Shown here in pieces: positions 7,650 through 15,660 of a DNA stretch of 64,000 nucleotides. The notes below the pieces were generated by a model. The model had not been told where the DNA came from and did not search any database. It worked only from the letters and a program-made list of their open reading frames with translations. Positions within the stretch are counted from its first letter, which is position 1. Each line of letters opens with the position of its first letter. This stretch comes from JAIBJN01 sp963811635 (GTDB lineage: Bacteria > Actinomycetota > Thermoleophilia > Gaiellales > Gaiellaceae): NCBI GenBank assembly GCA_963811635.1, contig CAWESB010000020.1, forward strand, positions 7,845-71,844, written 5' to 3'. A program made the position numbers and the translations under genes.

Positions 7650-9206
7650 TCAGCAGCGGCGCAGGCGCGATGGCCCGCTCGAGGCCAGGCAGATCGGGAC
7701 GACCTCGTCGCTGTACGGCTCGTCGTACCGCGTCTGCGACGACGGCCCCTTCGGGGCGCCGGACAGGTCGCAGTAAGCCCCCGCGAGGATGCAGCTCTGC
7801 TCGCCCCAGCGGCCCGGAAACGCGTTCCAGAGCGCCGGTTCGCCGTCGCTCGTGAGCGGGAACGGCTTCGCGCACTCGTCGCAGGCGGCGTTGTGCACCC
7901 AGGGCACGGCACCGTCGTGCAAGCCCTCGGGAAGCTCTCGTGTCTGCTGCTTGCAGTCCCGGAAGCAAGGGGCCGGATACGAGGCATGGCTGTTGCGGGC
8001 GACGAAGGCGACTGGGCGCGCCCCCGCCGCGGCGACGGCCGGCAGGACCACGCTCTCCCACGTCTCGCGGAGAGCCGGGGCCGTCGGCGCCTGCAACGCC
8101 CCCCAGAACGGCTTCAGCACGCTGTCCCAATCGTAGGCGGCGACATGCTCGTGCTGGCCGTACCGCACCTCCTCGGGGCCGAGCAGCTCGCCGTCGAAGT
8201 CCTGGCAGTCCTCCGCTCGCTCCTCGCACGGCCCGAGGACGACGGTCAGGCCCTCCCAGTCCCCAACGTGCTCTTGGCAGGTAAAAGGCGGCGTGCGCAG
8301 GCCGGGCCCGCAAAAGACCTTGCCCGCGACGGGCGACGGGTTGCGGGAGTAGAACCACCAGTAGTCGACGTAGACCCGTCCCTCGTGGCGCACGACGTGG
8401 GAGTAGACCGCGCTGCGCCCGTCCCCGCCGGGAGGCGTTCCGGATGCGTCGTCGACGACCAGGTAGTCGAGGTTCTCGTCGATCTCCGCGGGGTCGACGA
8501 CCGTGTCGCACGAATCGTCCCCGACGGCCTTCCGGCACATCTTCACGCGCCGGGTCGCGAGGGCGTCCTCGATGTCGAGGGGAAAGAGCTGCTCGCTCGA
8601 GTCGAAGAAAAGCAGCGGCCTGAACCGCTCGGCGATCGCCGCGTCGAGCTCGCCGCCCTCGACGTTCGCCGGCGGCACCGCCCGCGGCACATGGTCCGTC
8701 GATCCCACCGCGGGCGCGACGAGCAGGACGAGCCCGAGCAGGAGCACGCCTCCGACCTCGGCCTGCCAGAACACGGGCTTCCGCTCCGGCCTCCTCCAGA
8801 ACCGGTACGCGATCCTGAAGCCGGCCCAGGCGAGCATCGGCAGGAAGAGCAGGACGACGCCGACCGGTCGGGTGACGTACGCGACCGGCACGCCCACGAG
8901 CACGAAGATCGTGGTCGCGAAGGCACGGAAGAGCGCGGCGTACGGCCCCTCGGTGAGGAGCGGCTGGGCCAGGCGCCGGATGATCCAGAACACGCCCGTC
9001 GTGACGAGGATGGCGAAGGCGAGGTCGCCCCAGAGCCCGGCCCCGCGCAGGAGCCAGCTGAGGAAGACGAGCATGACGAGCGCGAGCAGGAACAGGCCGA
9101 TCGCGAGGCTCCACCGGGCCGCGACCCCCCAGCCGTCGGAGTCGTTGTAGAACGCGCGCACGCGACTGCCGAGCTCCTTCACCTTGTCGATGAACGTCTT
9201 GATCAC
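7650..9206 (-). CDS. Membrane protein with C-terminal Vps62-like domain
   Basis: About 518 residues from GTG 9206. The N-terminal 170 residues hold five or six transmembrane helices in pairs. The C-terminal extracytoplasmic part (about 190-518) has the Vps62-family pattern: FRPLLFFDSSEQLFP, YVDYWWFYSRN, CQEHVGDWEGLTVVLG, RYGQHEHVAAYDW and VAFVARNSHASYP. Many Cys residues there (for example CFRDCKQQ, NAACDECAKPF) suggest disulfides. Vps62-like domains occur in fungal sorting and bacterial secreted proteins, but their activity is unclear. The start lies 13 bp after the rhaI stop. Longer upstream reading is open but lies inside rhaI. Confidence 0.7.
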   Translation of the reverse strand: MIKTFIDKVKELGSRVRAFYNDSDGWGVAARWSLAIGLFLLALVMLVFLSWLLRGAGLWGDLAFAILVTTGVFWIIRRLAQPLLTEGPYAALFRAFATTIFVLVGVPVAYVTRPVGVVLLFLPMLAWAGFRIAYRFWRRPERKPVFWQAEVGGVLLLGLVLLVAPAVGSTDHVPRAVPPANVEGGELDAAIAERFRPLLFFDSSEQLFPLDIEDALATRRVKMCRKAVGDDSCDTVVDPAEIDENLDYLVVDDASGTPPGGDGRSAVYSHVVRHEGRVYVDYWWFYSRNPSPVAGKVFCGPGLRTPPFTCQEHVGDWEGLTVVLGPCEERAEDCQDFDGELLGPEEVRYGQHEHVAAYDWDSVLKPFWGALQAPTAPALRETWESVVLPAVAAAGARPVAFVARNSHASYPAPCFRDCKQQTRELPEGLHDGAVPWVHNAACDECAKPFPLTSDGEPALWNAFPGRWGEQSCILAGAYCDLSGAPKGPSSQTRYDEPYSDEVVPICLASSGPSRLRRC

Positions 9207-9219
9207 GCGTGTGTCCGCG

Positions 9220-10401
9220 TCAGAGGCGCCCGTAGGCGCTCTCGACCCCGGCGGTGCCGCGCTCCTTCGCCAGGCGGTCCGCGTAGCCCCCGCCGCGGAA
9301 GGCCTCGACCGGGTCGGCCTCGACCCCGACGGCTTCGCGGAGGCGGGCGAGCAGCGGCCGCACGTCGGTCTCGAAGGCATCCATGTAGACGCGGTGGGCG
9401 CCGAGCACGTCGCCTGCGGCCTGTGCCTCCTCGAGCCGGCCGACGTCGACGAGCAGCGCCTTGGCGTACGCGGTCTGGACGTTCATGACCGACTGGATCA
9501 TCGCGTCGATCTTGCCCTCGACGTTGTGCGACTGGTCGATCATGAGCGCGACCGCCTCGGCTGTGGCGGCGGTGGCCGGGTCCGAGCGGGCCGCCGCGAG
9601 CTCGCGCATGATCCGGAAGAGCTCGAAGGGGTCGATCGAGCCGACCATCAAATCGTCGTCCGCGTACTTGCGGTTGTTGAAGTGGAAGCCGCCGAGGAGG
9701 CCCTCGGCGAGGAGAAGGGCGACGATCTGCTCCACGTTCGTCCCCTGTGCGTGATGACCCGTGTCGACCAGCACCTGAGCCTGGGGCCCGAGGCGGCGGC
9801 AGATGAGCGCAGCCGTCCCCCAGTCCGGGAGATCCGTGCTGTAGAAGGCCGGCTCGAAGAACTTGTACTCGACGAGGAGTCGCATGCCCGCCGGCAGGGC
9901 CGCATACAGCTCGGCGAGGGACGAGGTGAGCCGCTCGTACCGCGCGCGAAGGCCGTCCTGCCCAGGGTAGTTCGTGCCGTCGGCGAGCCAGAGGCTGAGC
10001 GCTGACGAGCCCACCTGGGATGCGATCTCGATGCACTCGAGACAGTGGTCGAGGCCCTGTCGCCGCACCGCCGGGTCCGGGTGGCAGAGGCTGCCGAGCC
10101 GGTAGGCGTCGTCTCCGAAGAGGTTCGGGTTCACGGCGCCGATCCGGATCCCCTGCTCCTCCGCGTACGCCCGCAGCTCGGGCCAGTCGTCGACGCGGTC
10201 CCAGGGGATGTGGACGGCCACGCTCGGGCAGGCGCCGGTCAGCTTGTGGACGAGCCCGGCGTCCGCGATTCGCTCCCAGACGCTGCGCGCGGCCCCGGGC
10301 CACGGGTACACGTGGAAGCGGGTTCCCGAGTTGCCGTAGCCCCACGACGGCGTCTCGATCTCGAGCCGGCGGAGCTCGGCGAGAAGCGGCTCGTCGCTCA
10401 T
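9220..10401 (-). CDS. rhaI: L-rhamnose isomerase (RhaI/Pseudomonas type)
   Basis: 393 residues. A TIM-barrel sugar isomerase that converts L-rhamnose to L-rhamnulose with two divalent metals. Candidate ligand motifs are VEYKFFEPAF (Glu), VDTGHHAQGTN (Asp/His), GGFHFNNRKYADDDLMVGSIDP (His, Asp) and the N-terminal WGYGNSGTRFHVYP. The pattern matches the Pseudomonas stutzeri-type isomerase rather than E. coli RhaA. A GGAG ribosome site precedes ATG 10401. It is divergent from the lutABC operon (55 bp apart), which in turn runs toward the rhamnose kinase-aldolase-transporter operon, so pathway and product disposal are clustered. Confidence 0.92.
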   Translation of the reverse strand: MSDEPLLAELRRLEIETPSWGYGNSGTRFHVYPWPGAARSVWERIADAGLVHKLTGACPSVAVHIPWDRVDDWPELRAYAEEQGIRIGAVNPNLFGDDAYRLGSLCHPDPAVRRQGLDHCLECIEIASQVGSSALSLWLADGTNYPGQDGLRARYERLTSSLAELYAALPAGMRLLVEYKFFEPAFYSTDLPDWGTAALICRRLGPQAQVLVDTGHHAQGTNVEQIVALLLAEGLLGGFHFNNRKYADDDLMVGSIDPFELFRIMRELAAARSDPATAATAEAVALMIDQSHNVEGKIDAMIQSVMNVQTAYAKALLVDVGRLEEAQAAGDVLGAHRVYMDAFETDVRPLLARLREAVGVEADPVEAFRGGGYADRLAKERGTAGVESAYGRL

Positions 10402-10456
10402 GCGCTCCTAGTCTGACGCATGGCCCGGCCCCGGTCGATGCGATGATGGAGCGCCG

Positions 10457-11179
10457 GTGAGGATCTCGCTCTTCGTCACCTGCCTGACGGACACGCTCGC
10501 GCCCGAGACCGGCAAGGCGGTCGTCCGCGTGCTCGAACGGCTGGGCCACGAGGTCGAGTTCCGGCGCGAGCAGACCTGCTGCGGGCAGATGCACCTGAAC
10601 ACCGGCTACCGGGACGAGGCCCTGGAGCTCGCGCGGAGGTTCGTCCGCGTCTTCCGGGACGCCGAGGTGATCGTCGCGCCCTCGGCCTCGTGCGTCGGGA
10701 CCGTCCGCGAGCTCTATCCGGCCCTCGCGAAGGGTGACGCCGCGTTCGAACGAGAGGTCGAGGCGCTCGCGCCGCGGGTGCTCGAGCTGAGCGAGCTGCT
10801 CGTCGGCCGCCTCGGGGTCGAGGACGTCGGCGCGACCTTCCCCCGGCGGGTGACCTACCACCCCACCTGCCACTCGCTGCGGATGCTGCGCGTCGGCGAC
10901 TCGCCGCTGCGCCTGCTCCGGGCGGTACGAGGGCTCGAGCTCGTCGACCTGCCCGAGGCGAGCGAGTGCTGCGGGTTCGGGGGGACGTTCGCCGTCAAGA
11001 ACGCGGACACCTCGGCCGCGATCCTGTCGGACAAGGTGCGGAGCATCGTCGACACGGGAGCCGACGTCTGCGCCGCTGCCGACAACTCCTGCCTCCTCCA
11101 CATCGGCGGAGCCCTTTCCCGGAGCGGCTCTGGCGTGCGGACGGCCCACCTCGCCGAGATCCTGGCGGCCGAGGCGTGA
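10457..11179 (+). CDS. lutA: Lactate utilisation protein LutA (Fe-S/CCG domain)
   Basis: 240 residues from GTG 10457. Two CCG domains are visible, with QTCCGQMHLN, CHSL and ASECCGFGGTFAVKN. These Cys-rich segments bind a noncanonical iron-sulfur cluster, as in heterodisulfide reductase-like subunits. With LutB and LutC it oxidises L-lactate to pyruvate on the cytoplasmic side. Its TGA overlaps the GTG of lutB (GTGA). Rhamnose catabolism yields L-lactaldehyde and then lactate, so placing this operon between rhaI and the rha operon makes metabolic sense. Confidence 0.9.
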   Translation: MRISLFVTCLTDTLAPETGKAVVRVLERLGHEVEFRREQTCCGQMHLNTGYRDEALELARRFVRVFRDAEVIVAPSASCVGTVRELYPALAKGDAAFEREVEALAPRVLELSELLVGRLGVEDVGATFPRRVTYHPTCHSLRMLRVGDSPLRLLRAVRGLELVDLPEASECCGFGGTFAVKNADTSAAILSDKVRSIVDTGADVCAAADNSCLLHIGGALSRSGSGVRTAHLAEILAAEA

Positions 11180-11964
11180 GCGAGGGCTTCCCCGCCGCAG
11201 CCCGCGAGGCGCTCCGCGACGAGCAGCTGCGCCGCAACCTCTGGGTCGCCACGCACACCATCCGCGCGAAGCGCGCGGCGGTGGTCGCCGAGCGGCCCGA
11301 CTGGGAGGAGCTGCGGGAGGCCGGCCGCGCGCTGAAGGAGCGAGTGCTCCGCCACCTGGACGAGTACCTCCTTCAGTTCGAGGATGCGGTCGGGCGCGCC
11401 GGGGGAACGGTGCACTGGGCGCGCGACGCCGAGGAGGCGTGCCGCGTCGTGGCCGACCTCGTCGCCGCGACCGGCGAGCGCGAGGTCGTGAAGGTGAAGT
11501 CCCTGACAACGGACGAGATCAGGCTGAACGAGCGGCTGGCGGCGGCCGGGATCGACGTCATCGAGACCGACCTCGCGGAGCTGATCTGCCAGCTCGCGGG
11601 CGAGGAGTCGTCCCACATCCTCGTGCCGGCGATCCACAAGAACCGCGTCGAGATCCGTGACCTCTTCCGCCGCGAGCTCGACCTCCCGACGCTCTCGGAG
11701 GAACCGCGCGAGCTCGCCGAGGCGGCGCGGCTGCACCTGCGCGAGCGCTTCCTGCGGGCGCGGGTCGCCGTGAGCGGCGCGAACTTCGCCATCGCCGAGA
11801 CGGGCACGGTCTGCATCGTCGAGTCCGAGGGCAACGGCCGCTTCTGCACGACTCTGCCGAACACGCTGATCACGGTGGTCGGGATCGAGAAGCTCGTCCC
11901 GGCGCCAGAGGACCTCGAGGTCTACCTTCAGCTCCTCCCCGCTCCTCGACAGGCGAGCGCATGA
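11176..11964 (+). CDS. lutB: LutB N-terminal half (LUD domain), split gene
   Basis: 262 residues from GTG 11176. This is the LUD (DUF162) domain of LutB: VVKVKSLTTDEIRLNERL, DLAELICQL, SSHILVPAIHKNR, GANFAIAETGTVCIVESEGN. In most bacteria LutB is one protein of about 470-480 residues whose C-terminal part carries two [4Fe-4S] clusters. Here the frame stops after EVYLQLLPAP-RQASA, and the ferredoxin part continues in the -1 frame from an ATG that overlaps this stop. It could be a natural two-subunit split with coupled translation, or a one-base frameshift. Confidence 0.85.
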   Translation: MSEGFPAAAREALRDEQLRRNLWVATHTIRAKRAAVVAERPDWEELREAGRALKERVLRHLDEYLLQFEDAVGRAGGTVHWARDAEEACRVVADLVAATGEREVVKVKSLTTDEIRLNERLAAAGIDVIETDLAELICQLAGEESSHILVPAIHKNRVEIRDLFRRELDLPTLSEEPRELAEAARLHLRERFLRARVAVSGANFAIAETGTVCIVESEGNGRFCTTLPNTLITVVGIEKLVPAPEDLEVYLQLLPAPRQASA

Positions 11965-12557
11965 ACCCGTACACGTCGCTGTGGACCGGCGTGACGCCGG
12001 GGGACGGGCCGCAGGACTTCCACGTCGTGCTCGTTGACGCCGGCCGGACGGACGTGCTGGCCGACGAGGTCGGCCGGCAGACGCTCGCCTGCATCCGCTG
12101 CAGCGCCTGCCTCAACGTCTGCCCGGTGTACAAGCGGACCGGCGGCCACGCCTACGAGTCGGTCTATCCCGGGCCGATCGGGGCGATCCTCACCCCGCAG
12201 CTCCGCGGCATCGAGAACGCCGGCTCGCTGCCGTACGCCTCCAGCCTCTGCGGCGCCTGCTACGAGGTATGCCCCGTCAAGATCGACATCCCGGAGGTGC
12301 TGGTCCATCTCCGCGGACGAGTCGTCGCCGAGGCGCCGCCCTCGCGCGGCGAACGGCTGGCGATGCGCACGCTCGCGTGGGTCTTCTCCGGCGAGCGGCG
12401 CTTCCGGCTCGCCCAGCGCATCGGCCGGCTTGCGGGGCGTCCCTTCGTGCGCGGCGGACGCATCCGGCGCCTTCCGGGGCTCTCCGCCTGGACGGAGACC
12501 CGCGACCTCCGCCCCGTCGCGCGGCAGACCTTCCGCGACTGGTGGGCCTCGCGATGA
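11961..12557 (+). CDS. lutB: LutB C-terminal half (ferredoxin domains)
   Basis: 198 residues from ATG 11961. Two 4Fe-4S motifs are visible, CIRCSACLNVCPVY and CGACYEVCPVKIDIPE, followed by a basic tail ending WRxxR-type TFRDWWASR, as in the C-terminus of LutB. The opening NPYTSLWTG and FHVVLVD correspond to the linker that normally follows the LUD domain directly. The ATG overlaps the preceding TGA, and the stop overlaps the lutC start (ATGA). It presumably works with the LUD half as an electron-transfer subunit for lactate oxidation. Confidence 0.85.
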   Translation: MNPYTSLWTGVTPGDGPQDFHVVLVDAGRTDVLADEVGRQTLACIRCSACLNVCPVYKRTGGHAYESVYPGPIGAILTPQLRGIENAGSLPYASSLCGACYEVCPVKIDIPEVLVHLRGRVVAEAPPSRGERLAMRTLAWVFSGERRFRLAQRIGRLAGRPFVRGGRIRRLPGLSAWTETRDLRPVARQTFRDWWASR

Positions 12558-13195
12558 GCGCGGCGCGCGAGGAGATCCTCGGCCGCATCCGGCGGGCGCT
12601 CGCCGACGTGCCCCCTGCCGAGCGGCCCGACGACGTCACCGTCGCCCGCGCGTACCGCGAGCAGGAGGCCGCCGGCGCCGTCGAGCGCTTCCTCGAGCGC
12701 GTGGCCGACTACGGGGCCGGCGTCCGGATCGCCCGCGCCGACGAGGTGGCCGCGGCGGTCGGCGAGGCATGCCGCACCCACGGCGTCACCCGCGTCGCCG
12801 TCCCTGGGGATCTCCCCGCCGACTGGCTACCCCCGGAGCTCGACGCCGTCCCCGACACCGCGCTCGGCGTCCGCGAGCTCGACGCGATCGCCGGCGCGAT
12901 CACCGGCTGCGCGCTCGCGATCGCGGAGACCGGCACCCTCGTCCTCGACGCGGGCCCGCGCCAGGGTAGGCGAGCGCTCACCCTCGTCCCGGACTTCCAT
13001 CTCTGCGTCGTCGAGGAATCGCAGATCGTGGACGGCGTCCCTGCCGCGATCCGCCGGCTCGCAGGCGGCCTACGCGAGTCGGGGCGCCCGGTCACGTTCG
13101 TGTCCGGGCCGTCCGCGACCTCCGACATCGAGCTCTCCCGCGTCGAGGGCGTGCACGGGCCGCGCCGGCTCGAGCTGGTCCTTCTCCGCGGCTGA
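12554..13195 (+). CDS. lutC: Lactate utilisation protein LutC
   Basis: 213 residues from ATG 12554, overlapping the previous stop. A single LUD domain is seen, with GCALAIAETGTLVLDAGPRQGRR-type core, LTLVPDFHLCVVEESQIV and FVSGPSATSDIELSRVEGVHGP, all typical of LutC/YkgG. It is the third subunit of the LutABC lactate oxidation complex. It ends the operon; the next 126 bp hold the promoter of the deoR-rha operon. Confidence 0.9.
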   Translation: MSAAREEILGRIRRALADVPPAERPDDVTVARAYREQEAAGAVERFLERVADYGAGVRIARADEVAAAVGEACRTHGVTRVAVPGDLPADWLPPELDAVPDTALGVRELDAIAGAITGCALAIAETGTLVLDAGPRQGRRALTLVPDFHLCVVEESQIVDGVPAAIRRLAGGLRESGRPVTFVSGPSATSDIELSRVEGVHGPRRLELVLLRG

Positions 13196-13243
13196 GCTCG
13201 GCTGCTTTCGTTCCACTCAGCTTCGCAAGAAGAATCGAAGGTA

Positions 13244-13273
13244 TTGACAATCTCCGACAGCCTGTCGTAAGGT
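13244..13273 (+). promoter_or_regulatory. Candidate promoter of the deoR-rha operon with central operator
   Basis: A perfect TTGACA (13244-13249) is followed after 18 bp by TAAGGT (13268-13273), about 49 bp before the deoR ATG at 13322. The spacer carries a perfect inverted repeat, CGACAG-C-CTGTCG (13255-13267). A palindrome placed between the -35 and -10 boxes is where a repressor would block polymerase, so autoregulation by the DeoR protein in response to a rhamnose intermediate is a reasonable inference. Confidence 0.6.
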
Positions 13274-13321
13274 CGCCACGCGGGTTCCGCGAGGGAGCAC
13301 AGCACCGGCGAGGGGAGCTGT

Positions 13322-14179
13322 ATGGCCCAGGGCGTGGCGAATCTGTCGCAAGACGAGCGGATGCAGGAAGTCCTGCGCATGCTCGAGACGCGCGATTCCG
13401 TTCACGTTTCGGAACTTGCGAAAACGTTTGCGGTTTCGGAGGTCACCGTCCGCAGCGACCTCTCCGCGCTCGCCCGCCAGGGCCTCGTCGCCCGCGTGCG
13501 GGGCGGCGTCCGCCCGCTGCAGCGCGGGCAGTCCGAGCTCGGCTTCGACTTCCGGCTCCGCCTCGAGGTCGAGCGGAAGCAGGCGATTGCCACCGCCGCC
13601 GCCGCGATGGTCGAGGAAGGCGAGGCCGTCGCGCTCGACTCGAGCACCACCGCCTACTACCTCGCGCTCGAGCTCCGGGCGAAGCAGGAGCTGGTCGTCG
13701 TCACCAACGGCCTCCTGATCGCGGCCGCCCTCGCCGACGCACCGGGCATCACCGTGCTCGTGACCGGCGGGATGCTCCGCCTGCACGCCATGTCCCTGGT
13801 CGGCGATCTCGGCGCCGACGTCCTGCGCGCCACCCGCATCAGCAAGGGATTCCTGGGGGCGCGCGGCCTCAGCCTCGACCGCGGCCTCATGGACCTGAAC
13901 CCGGACGAGGTGCGGATCAAGCGGGAGATGGCCGACGCGTGCGAGCGCGTCATCGGCATCCTCGACGGGACGAAGTGGCACCGGACGGCACTCCTGCCGT
14001 TCGTAGCCACGGAGCAGGTCGACGGGATCGTGACCGACTCGAGCGCGCCCGCCGAGGAGGTCGACGCGTGGCGCGATCGTGGGGTCGAGATCGCGACCGT
14101 CGAGCCGACCGAGCGGGCTCGTCCTCCCGCGCGCCCCGGCCTGCACCGGGTACGGCAGACGGCCGAGGAAACCGCCTGA
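13322..14179 (+). CDS. DeoR/GlpR family transcriptional regulator
   Basis: 285 residues. An N-terminal HTH (about residues 10-65; SELAKTFAVSEVTVRSDL recognition region) precedes a DeoR C-terminal sensor domain with ALDSSTTAYYLALEL, VVTNGLLIAAAL and VTGGMLR. Regulators of this type sense phosphorylated sugars. As the first gene of the rhamnose operon it probably responds to rhamnulose-1-phosphate or a related intermediate; the ligand is inferred. Its TGA shares a base with the rhaB ATG. A 25-residue Arg/Pro-rich tail is unusual. Confidence 0.88.
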   Translation: MAQGVANLSQDERMQEVLRMLETRDSVHVSELAKTFAVSEVTVRSDLSALARQGLVARVRGGVRPLQRGQSELGFDFRLRLEVERKQAIATAAAAMVEEGEAVALDSSTTAYYLALELRAKQELVVVTNGLLIAAALADAPGITVLVTGGMLRLHAMSLVGDLGADVLRATRISKGFLGARGLSLDRGLMDLNPDEVRIKREMADACERVIGILDGTKWHRTALLPFVATEQVDGIVTDSSAPAEEVDAWRDRGVEIATVEPTERARPPARPGLHRVRQTAEETA

Positions 14180-15660
14180 TGGCGACGATGGCCGCCGTCG
14201 ACCTCGGCGCCCAGAGCGGGCGAGTCGCGCTGGGGCGCTACGACGGCGAGCGGCTCGCGGTCACCGAGGTCCACCGCTTCCCGAACGTCCCCGTGCAGAC
14301 GCGTGGCAGGCTCCAGTGGGACGTCCTGCGCCTCTTCGGCGACGTCGCGGAGGGCCTGCGCGCGGCGGCCCGCGAAGGCGGCTCGCTCGACTCGGTCGGC
14401 GTGGATTCCTGGGGGGTCGACTTCGCCCTGCTCGACCGCTCGGGCCGGCTGCTCCAGAACCCCACGCACTACCGCGACCGGCATCGCCTCGACGTTGCCG
14501 GCCGACTGCACGAGCGAGTGCCCGGGCGCGAGCTGTACGAGCGCACCGGGATTCAGCTCATGCCGATCAACAGCATCTACGAGCTCGCGGCGCTGGCCGC
14601 CGATCGCGACCCGGTCCTCGGAGTCGCGCACACCCTGCTCCTCATCCCGGACCTGATGCACTACTGGCTGGGCGGCCGGCCCGTCAGCGAACGGACGAAC
14701 GCGACCACCACACAGTTCTTCGACGCCCACGAGGGCACATGGGCGGTCGACCTGCTCGAGCGCCTGGAGATTCCCACCGGCCTGTTGCCCGAGGTCGTCC
14801 CTCCGGGAACCGTGCTCGGGGAGCTCGGCGAGGAGCTCGGCCTCGCGGGCCCCGCCGTGATCGCGCCGGCGACGCACGACACGGGCTCGGCCGTCGCCGC
14901 CGTGCCCTTCCGCGAGCCCGGGTCGGTCTACATCAGCGCCGGCACGTGGTCGTGTGTCGGGCTCGAGCTCGACCGGCCTCTGATCGACGACCGGACGTTT
15001 GCCGCGAACCTGACGAACGAAGGCGGCGTGGCCGGCACCATCCGGCTCCTCCGCAACGTCACCGGGCTCTGGCTCCTGCACGAGTGCCGGCGGGCCTGGG
15101 AGCTCGAGGGACACGCCTACGCCTTCGACGAGCTCGTCGCGTTGGCGCACGACGCTCCGGCGCTCGGACCGCTGATCGACCCGGACGACCCCGGCTTCGC
15201 ACAGCCGGGCGACATGCCCCGGCGGATACGCGAGTACTGCGCCGCGACGGGGCAGGACCAGCCGACGGAGCCTGCGAGCGTCGTCCGCTGCCTCCTCGAG
15301 AGCATTGCACTCGGCCACGCGCGGGTCATCCGCCTCCTGCAGGACGCGACCGGCCAGGCGCCTCCGGAGGTGCACATCGTCGGCGGCGGCGCCAAGAACG
15401 AGCTTCTCTGCCGTTGGACCGCCAGCGCCGCCGGTCTCCCCGTCCTCGCCGGCCCGGTCGAGGCCGCCGAGATCGGGAACCTCGTCGTGCAGGCGATCGC
15501 CCTCGGCGAGCTCGCGTCGCTCGACGAGGCCCGCGAGCTCGTGCGCGCCTCCTTCGTGCCCATCGAGTACGAGCCCGACGACTCCGCCGAATGGCGCGAG
15601 GCATGGGAGCGGTTCCGGCTCCTCGGCGAGGCGTCGAAGCGTGAGGAGGTCGGGGCGTGA
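14179..15660 (+). CDS. rhaB: L-rhamnulokinase
   Basis: 493 residues of the FGGY/ASKHA carbohydrate kinase family. The N-terminal AVDLGAQSGRVALG phosphate loop, the catalytic-site region VGVDSWGVDFALLD, THYRDRH, the YISAGTWSCVGLE motif and the C-terminal HIVGGGAKNELLCRW adenosine motif match RhaB. It phosphorylates L-rhamnulose to L-rhamnulose-1-phosphate. It starts at ATG 14179, overlapping deoR by one base, and ends overlapping the aldolase gene by 4 bp, so translation is coupled along the operon. Confidence 0.92.
   Translation: MATMAAVDLGAQSGRVALGRYDGERLAVTEVHRFPNVPVQTRGRLQWDVLRLFGDVAEGLRAAAREGGSLDSVGVDSWGVDFALLDRSGRLLQNPTHYRDRHRLDVAGRLHERVPGRELYERTGIQLMPINSIYELAALAADRDPVLGVAHTLLLIPDLMHYWLGGRPVSERTNATTTQFFDAHEGTWAVDLLERLEIPTGLLPEVVPPGTVLGELGEELGLAGPAVIAPATHDTGSAVAAVPFREPGSVYISAGTWSCVGLELDRPLIDDRTFAANLTNEGGVAGTIRLLRNVTGLWLLHECRRAWELEGHAYAFDELVALAHDAPALGPLIDPDDPGFAQPGDMPRRIREYCAATGQDQPTEPASVVRCLLESIALGHARVIRLLQDATGQAPPEVHIVGGGAKNELLCRWTASAAGLPVLAGPVEAAEIGNLVVQAIALGELASLDEARELVRASFVPIEYEPDDSAEWREAWERFRLLGEASKREEVGA

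Noticed and set aside
10402..10454. GCGCTCC...GGAGCGC inverted repeat between rhaI and lutA
   Set aside because: Both arms are simply the ribosome binding sites of the two divergent genes, so symmetry is expected.
9203..11509. 768-codon minus frame across rhaI and lutA/lutB
   Set aside because: It is antisense or out of frame to several well-supported genes and is Arg/Pro/Ala-rich low-complexity, as expected for shadow frames at this GC content.
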